NCBI RefSeq assembly: GCF_036244895.1
Contig: NZ_BQKE01000001.1
Span: 682,001 to 746,000 of the forward strand
Direction of reading: 5' to 3'
DNA length: 64,000 nucleotides
From: Persicobacter diffluens
GTDB taxonomy: Bacteria; Bacteroidota; Bacteroidia; Cytophagales; Cyclobacteriaceae
The notes below the pieces were generated by a model. It saw only the letters and a program-made list of their open reading frames with translations, was not told the origin of the DNA and did no database searches. A program made the translations under genes and the position numbers. Positions 59,568 to 64,000 of this stretch are shown in pieces; within the stretch, counting starts at the first letter, position 1, and every line of letters begins with the position of its first letter.

Positions 59568-60758
59568 TTAGGGCCGATGTAACATCCTTTCTGCAATCGT
59601 CTCTGACCGTTGAACACAGTCCTCTATGGAAAGTCCAAGGAAATAATTGCCAGTGAAATGCAGTCCATTCGCCTTGGATTGTTGGTCAATGGTTTTTACT
59701 AACTCATCTTGTCCCAGTCTTAGTGATGGCAGGATGTTCTCTTTTTTATATAATTTTTGAAAGTGGTCTTTTCGGATGCCAAGCACTTCGCAAATAATGT
59801 TTTCTTTCACTGCATCACTGCCTACATTGGGTTTGAAGTGAAAGACAAAGCCGCGATAGCGCTCGTGTCCCACTACATCTCGAGATACCACTGAGAAGAA
59901 ATCACTCCTGGGGGCAAAAATTCCCGCCACTTCAGGGAGCTTAAGATCTGATTTTTTCACTACCACGCCCATGGCTTCGCTATAGGCCACCGGGATCTTA
60001 GCCAACGCCATTGTCAGGTCTTCATTGATATCTTTCACCAGTCTTTGCGCCACATGTGGCGGAGTGGCTATGGCCAGTTGTTTGCCTTCAAAGGATTGTC
60101 CGTCGGTAAGGTGCGCCCTCTTGGCTTCTTCCAGCAATTCCACCTGATTTACCCTAGCATTGGTGATCACCTTAATATTGGGGTGGTGTGCCATCTTTTC
60201 AATCAGGGACTGAAGGCCGTTTTTCAGGGTGAAGCTCCTCAAAATATCTTTGCGTTTTTCCCGCTTTTTGAATAGCATGTCCGCCGGGAAATCATCTACT
60301 GACTGGCAGGGGACGGCGGCAAAAATATGTTTGAAGTAACGCTCGTAATTGTGGTTACCCAGTATTTTGGAATAATAGCTCTTCACCGTCTCTCCCTCTT
60401 TTTTCTGCCAGAATATTCGGGGAACAGAAAATAAGGCTTCCAGCTTATTTACCGGACTCACCACACTTTTCAGCTTTCCTTTTTTATAAATCTTATAGGG
60501 TACTTTTTCTCTTGGCATGAGCTCCTGTAGCCAGTCACAGGCTTCAATAAGCCGAATGAAAGCACCGTAAGAATTGTAGGTGGTGTGGGCGCCCATCTCA
60601 ATCCAGAAATGATCCTGAGCTTCATCTTTGGCAGACTGAATGCATCCTCCAAGCTGTGGGGAAGCTTCCAGCACTAAAACTTTCTGATCTTTTTGGGCTA
60701 ATTGGAAGGCAAGGCTAATGCCGCTGATTCCTGCGCCTACAATAATGGCATCGTACAT
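59568..60758 (-). CDS. hemG: Protoporphyrinogen/coproporphyrinogen oxidase-like FAD enzyme (HemY type)
   Basis: FAD-dependent oxidase of the late haem pathway. From ATG 60758 the protein is 396 residues: the dinucleotide-binding MYDAIIVGAGISGISLAFQL, VLVLEASPQLGGCIQS, the middle substrate domain, and the C-terminal FAD-anchoring GNYFLGLSIEDCVQRSE. An in-frame start 21 codons upstream would precede the Rossmann fold and is rejected. It is somewhat shorter than most HemY proteins (about 440-470), so another flavin amine-oxidase role is possible. The symbol follows common genome usage. Confidence 0.75.
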   Translation of the reverse strand: MYDAIIVGAGISGISLAFQLAQKDQKVLVLEASPQLGGCIQSAKDEAQDHFWIEMGAHTTYNSYGAFIRLIEACDWLQELMPREKVPYKIYKKGKLKSVVSPVNKLEALFSVPRIFWQKKEGETVKSYYSKILGNHNYERYFKHIFAAVPCQSVDDFPADMLFKKREKRKDILRSFTLKNGLQSLIEKMAHHPNIKVITNARVNQVELLEEAKRAHLTDGQSFEGKQLAIATPPHVAQRLVKDINEDLTMALAKIPVAYSEAMGVVVKKSDLKLPEVAGIFAPRSDFFSVVSRDVVGHERYRGFVFHFKPNVGSDAVKENIICEVLGIRKDHFQKLYKKENILPSLRLGQDELVKTIDQQSKANGLHFTGNYFLGLSIEDCVQRSETIAERMLHRP

Positions 60759-60834
60759 AGGGAAAAATCTGTTATTGCTCCAAAAATAGCCGATGGGAAG
60801 GAATAAAAAAAATGCCCGCAATGGAGCAGGCTTG

Positions 60835-61053
60835 AACTGAATTATTCCTGCTTAAACCGTCCTTTAACTACAATGTGAGCAAAATGAAGGGATAGTCTTA
60901 TATTTCAGGTTTTTTCCGATGCAGTAAATAAATGAGAAGCATGCAAGCTCCGCTGAGTAGGAGTGAATAATATGTCAGGGGAGTTGTCTGTAAGGTATTG
61001 AGTGCGTGGTTGTTGGTGCGGGGTTTGAATTTAGCAGGGCGAAATCCGGTTAA
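60835..61053 (-). repeat. R1 interspersed element, copy K
   Basis: Minus orientation; one end is TGAACTGAATTATTCCTGC, the other GCGAAATCCGGTTAA. The core is decayed (CAGGTTTTTTCCGATGCAGT, AATGAGAAGCATGCAAGC). It ends 3 bases before the stop codon of the gene at 61057. Confidence 0.7.
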
Positions 61054-61056
61054 TGT

Positions 61057-61494
61057 TTAATATCCGGACCAGCCGTAAATATTTCCCTGGCGGTCGAGGG
61101 CGAAATAAGTAGACCCGTTTTCGTGTTCCAGCATGCCGGTAAATAATTGCCCCATCTTTAATTGCATGCTGATATGAGAAGAGTCCAACCACTGATGACA
61201 GTCTTTCTGGATGATTTCCTGTACCAAAGCATAGTCAACCGGCTTTAATTGCTCCTTGAGGTGGATCAAATCCATATGCTGGTTAAGTCTGAACTGGAAG
61301 AATTCCCTGTTTTCTTTTGAGGTGTGCTTGGTAAAGTCCACTTTTTGAAGGGATAATATATTTTCTAGGGAATTTTGGGAGAGGGATTCTGCAAGTGTCT
61401 TGGTGGGCTCGGGCTGCTTTTCCACTTTTTTTTCTCCCTCAGCAAGGTACATCATGAAGGGAAATATCAATAATCCTAACGCCCAAATCTTCAT
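61057..61494 (-). CDS. Hypothetical exported protein, 145 residues
   Basis: Not recognised. The N-terminus MKIWALGLLIFPFMMYLAEG is a signal peptide or anchor, followed by a charged linker (KKVEKQPEPTKT) and a helical domain (FTKHTSKENREFFQFRLNQH, YALVQEIIQKDCHQWLDSS). It ends LDRQGNIYGWSGY. Its 3' end abuts repeat R1-K. No partner gene is apparent. Confidence 0.6.
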   Translation of the reverse strand: MKIWALGLLIFPFMMYLAEGEKKVEKQPEPTKTLAESLSQNSLENILSLQKVDFTKHTSKENREFFQFRLNQHMDLIHLKEQLKPVDYALVQEIIQKDCHQWLDSSHISMQLKMGQLFTGMLEHENGSTYFALDRQGNIYGWSGY

Positions 61495-61774
61495 TTTCTA
61501 TTTTTAAGCTAACGATTTAAAAATAAGTTAATTGTAAAGGAGATGATTAACGGTTTAGCTTTGGGGAAAAAGTTCATTCCATTAAAAAATCTTACTCCTT
61601 AAATTTAAATTACAAATCCCTAAATGTAAAGGATTATTACTTGAAAAATCTTTAAAATTTTCGAATGTTTTTAAAATATAAAATAGAACCATGCTTAGAT
61701 TGTAATTTTTGTAGTGGAAAATGCATGGTTTTTGGATGGTTACATTGAATTTCCGGATTTATCCTACCTGCAAT

Positions 61775-61806
61775 TTTGTATACTGTATTGGAAGGTTTTA
61801 AATTGG
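61775..61806 (+). promoter_or_regulatory. Candidate promoter of the exported-protein cluster
   Basis: TTTG (61775-61778), 20-base spacer, TAAATTGG (61799-61806), one mismatch from TAnnTTTG; 57 bases before the first start codon. Confidence 0.4.
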
Positions 61807-61863
61807 GGTGATCTAATAGAGATAGATGTTGATTTTTAATAGAACCAAATTCAAAATTTAAAG

Positions 61864-62637
61864 ATGAAGAACCGCGAGGTGAAAAGATCCCTTTTTTCAA
61901 AAGGATCCCGCTTATTGGTGTTTGCAGTTGCCTTTGGTGCTGCCGGCCTACAGTCTTGTAAGAAAAAACCTGCTACATCAGAACCTGTGGAAAGCGCCAC
62001 AGAGGCAAATGAAAATATCAGTGCATTGCTGGAGCAAGCACAATATTTATTGGATAATGTAGAAAAAATGTCATCCAGCCATGTGAAGACAGAAATTGAC
62101 CGATTACGTAAAGCTGCTGGCGGTAATGAAGAGGTGGAGGCGATCCTGAAACAGGTGGAAGCCAAGCTGGGTGCCAAGGAAAGTATTAATCAGGCCAAGA
62201 TGTTGGTCGATAATTTTGAAAATTATGACCTGGAATACGTAAAGGAAGAAACGGAAAAATTACGTAACTCTTCTTATGCGGAGGTGCAGACTTATGTGAA
62301 TCAGCTGGACAAAATGATCGCCGCCAGAGAGCAGCGTGCTGTGGATGCTCGTCCTCTAAAAGTACGTTTGAACGATTATATGCTGAGTATTGCCAATGCC
62401 GACTCTCCGGCAGCTGCAGATGGCTATGTAAATAAAGCCCTGGAGCTTTTTGCTTCTCCTTCCGTGGATGTGTTGATCATCATCGGCATTTTTGACGGGG
62501 AAAAAGATTTTGACAAACCTACGACGATCAGCCAGTATTTGGATTACCTGAAATTGCAAAAGAAAGCTCCTTACCGTATTGAAAATATTGAGCAGGATGC
62601 GAACGGGAAAATCCGCCTTTTGGAATTGAAAAAGTAA
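61864..62637 (+). CDS. Hypothetical coiled-coil lipoprotein, 257 residues
   Basis: Not recognised. The signal SRLLVFAVAFGAAGLQSC has the acceptor Cys at residue 32, followed by KKKPATSEP. The mature part is almost wholly helical, with repeats AQYLLDNVEKM, EAILKQVEAKL, AKMLVDNFENYDLEYVKEE and VQTYVNQLDKMI that look like two or three copies of one helical hairpin. The C-terminal part (IIGIFDGEKDFDKPTTIS) is globular. First gene of a three-gene exported cluster. Confidence 0.7.
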   Translation: MKNREVKRSLFSKGSRLLVFAVAFGAAGLQSCKKKPATSEPVESATEANENISALLEQAQYLLDNVEKMSSSHVKTEIDRLRKAAGGNEEVEAILKQVEAKLGAKESINQAKMLVDNFENYDLEYVKEETEKLRNSSYAEVQTYVNQLDKMIAAREQRAVDARPLKVRLNDYMLSIANADSPAAADGYVNKALELFASPSVDVLIIIGIFDGEKDFDKPTTISQYLDYLKLQKKAPYRIENIEQDANGKIRLLELKK

Positions 62638-62667
62638 GTCGTTGATTTTTTAAATAAACAGAGATTC

Positions 62668-63246
62668 ATGAAAAGATATATGTTAATGATGCTGTGCTTT
62701 TTTTGGGGAAGCATGGCCATGGCACAAAATAATGAACCGGATATCAGTCCGGAAAGAAAGCAGGCCATTGACTCTTTGGCTTTGGAAAAAGTCCGTGACC
62801 TAAGTAAATACATCACCATCATCGGGGATAAGAAAACCCGCGATGTGGATGCCAATGCAGCCATTGAACGTGCGGTGGAGCTTTTTGATGAGGGTGCCAA
62901 GATTGACGTTTCTTCCCTGAACCGACCGGATGATATTCGGGCCTATCCGGTGAAGGACTATTTGAAGCGGCTGAAGTTATTGAACTATGATCAGGTGAAC
63001 ATCGAATGGTTCCATATTCAATATATTTCGGATTTGGTGAAGCAGGCCGATGGTCGTTACGTCGGGGTGATCACCATTTATCAGCGATTCGAAGGAAAGC
63101 GAAAAGACGGGATGAAATATGTGGACACCACCAAGAAGGATATCACCGTGTATGTAGAGCGTAAGAAGACGGTCATTCAGGGTAGAACTATCGGCTTCTG
63201 GGATGTTTTACTGGGAGATATTCGGGTGACCAACACTTATAAATAA
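62668..63246 (+). CDS. Hypothetical exported protein, 192 residues
   Basis: Not recognised. The signal peptide is YMLMMLCFFWGSMAMAQ. The mature protein starts NNEPDISPERKQAIDSLAL and has an NTF2-like alpha+beta look: SKYITIIGDKKTR, AVELFDEGAKIDVSSLN, FHIQYISDLVKQADGRY and VGVITIYQRFEG. It lies 30 bases after the lipoprotein gene on the same strand, so co-transcription is likely. A terminator-like hairpin separates it from the third gene. Confidence 0.7.
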   Translation: MKRYMLMMLCFFWGSMAMAQNNEPDISPERKQAIDSLALEKVRDLSKYITIIGDKKTRDVDANAAIERAVELFDEGAKIDVSSLNRPDDIRAYPVKDYLKRLKLLNYDQVNIEWFHIQYISDLVKQADGRYVGVITIYQRFEGKRKDGMKYVDTTKKDITVYVERKKTVIQGRTIGFWDVLLGDIRVTNTYK

Positions 63247-63257
63247 TCTCAAACGAG

Positions 63258-63290
63258 ACAGGCAGAATGATCAGCATTTTGCCTGTTTTT
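63258..63290 (+). terminator. Terminator or attenuator between the second and third exported-protein genes
   Basis: ACAGGCAGAATG (63258-63269) / CATTTTGCCTGT (63275-63286) with one mismatch, followed by T; 15 bases before the next start codon. Confidence 0.6.
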
Positions 63291-63301
63291 ATATATTGAC
63301 T

Positions 63302-64000
63302 ATGCCACTGAAAAGAATTTTGTGTTTGCTCCCCTTCTGCTTGCTGGTTTTGCCGGTTTTCGGGCAGGTGGGCAATTATTTGGATGCGGAGGAATTTTAT
63401 GCCCGTACCAAGCAGGTGAATCAGTTTATTCGTCGCTTCAATGGGGAGGAGGATCTGAAAGGAGTCCGAATCAATACCAAGGACAAGACCTACCGTTCTC
63501 AAAAGCTGCGAAAGAAATATTTACCTCAGCTGATAGATCAGCAAAATCAGGCGATAGTAGACCAACTGACTGCCTTCGGAGTTGATATAATTGAGGGAAA
63601 GCCGGCAGAATTTTTGGATTTTTACAGCCCTGATTGGTTTGCTGAAGTGCATGCGGACGTGCGCTTTGAAGGCAGGAACATGCCGATCACCTTTTTCCTG
63701 AAATTAGAAGAAGCCAATGGCGGCTGGAAGTGGGTGATTGATCATATTCAGTTTGCACCATATCAGGGACTTTTTGATATGGAACGTACGCCAAAGGAAT
63801 TTTTAAACCCGCTCAGCCATGAGCTGTACTTTATGCCTTTGAATGAAGCCATGCAGGACCCTGCCCGTTTGGAGGATTATGCCTCGAAAAATTATACCCC
63901 GGATGTATTGACCCTCTTTTTGTATGATATGAAAAGGGGACGGCTGCAATTTAAGGGGGTGAACAATGTACACCTTCATTTCTTTCAATTAGAAGGCTGG
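63302..64000 (+). CDS. Hypothetical exported protein, 3' end outside the window
   Basis: An open frame of 233 codons runs from ATG 63302 to the window edge. The signal peptide is RILCLLPFCLLVLPVFGQ. The mature protein begins VGNYLDAEEFYARTKQVN and FIRRFNGEEDLKG, and has WFAEVHADVRFEGRNMPITF and WKWVIDHIQFAPYQGLF. The last two segments again suggest an NTF2-like or steroid-isomerase-like fold (inferred). It is the third member of the cluster of exported proteins starting at 61864. The family is unknown. Confidence 0.75.
   Translation, partial: MPLKRILCLLPFCLLVLPVFGQVGNYLDAEEFYARTKQVNQFIRRFNGEEDLKGVRINTKDKTYRSQKLRKKYLPQLIDQQNQAIVDQLTAFGVDIIEGKPAEFLDFYSPDWFAEVHADVRFEGRNMPITFFLKLEEANGGWKWVIDHIQFAPYQGLFDMERTPKEFLNPLSHELYFMPLNEAMQDPARLEDYASKNYTPDVLTLFLYDMKRGRLQFKGVNNVHLHFFQLEGW

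Overview
The window reads as a chromosomal segment of a Bacteroidota bacterium, most likely of the Cytophagales type. The evidence is a Gram-negative lipid A, KDO and heptose gene set (lpxB, hldD, kdsA, kdsB, kdsC, kdsD-like), a secreted protein with a T9SS-like C-terminus, DUF2490, YtxH and TIGR02757 family genes, many lipoproteins, and promoters of the Bacteroidota form TTTG-N19/20-TAnnTTTG. Neither edge is complete: clpX is cut on the left and an exported-protein gene is cut on the right.

Layout. 1-7.3 kb: clpX end, lpxB, queD, hldD, a GNAT acetyltransferase, three unknown envelope or exported proteins and a YtxH protein. 7.7-16.1 kb: an MscS channel with a duplicated periplasmic domain, a POT peptide transporter, a large PA14/beta-helix secreted protein, and an IS5/IS1182-type element with a broken transposase. 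16.6-25.6 kb: guaC-like, a lipoprotein, msrB, an ATP:cob(I)alamin adenosyltransferase, ilvE, a REP-associated tyrosine transposase, prfB with its programmed frameshift, an MFS transporter and a lipoprotein. 26.2-26.9 kb: five tandem tRNA-Leu(UAG) genes. 27-42.4 kb: acyl-CoA dehydrogenase, DUF2490 protein, two paralogous beta-helix proteins, a CYTH protein, pruA, a MazG-like protein, dtd, several small metabolic or unknown genes, an IscA-like protein, two tiny ORFs and Hsp20. 42.6-52.6 kb: the kdsD-kdsB-kdsA block, two related lipoproteins, kdsC, argS, a glutathione peroxidase and menA. 52.6-64 kb: a Crp/Fnr regulator next to two Usp proteins, a NUDIX protein divergent from pyrE, TIGR02757, a macro-domain protein, a HemY-type oxidase, and a cluster of exported proteins that runs off the end.

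How genes work together. Four KDO enzymes, LpxB and HldD supply the LPS core and lipid A. The Crp/Fnr regulator and the Usp pair look like one stress module with a palindromic candidate operator between them. Otherwise the gene order is that of an ordinary core genome with short operons, most of them closed by clear intrinsic terminators.

The most unusual content is not protein-coding. An interspersed element called R1 here (about 185-285 bp, 11 copies, all intergenic and mostly at gene 3' ends) has TTAA(G/C)CCGAATTATTCA-like inverted termini. Its 3' half folds into a long imperfect hairpin, with a compensatory change visible in one copy. A second, GC-rich family (R2, 5 copies) repeatedly lies between a gene and its terminator. 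Short REP-like hairpins sit next to and inside the RAYT gene.
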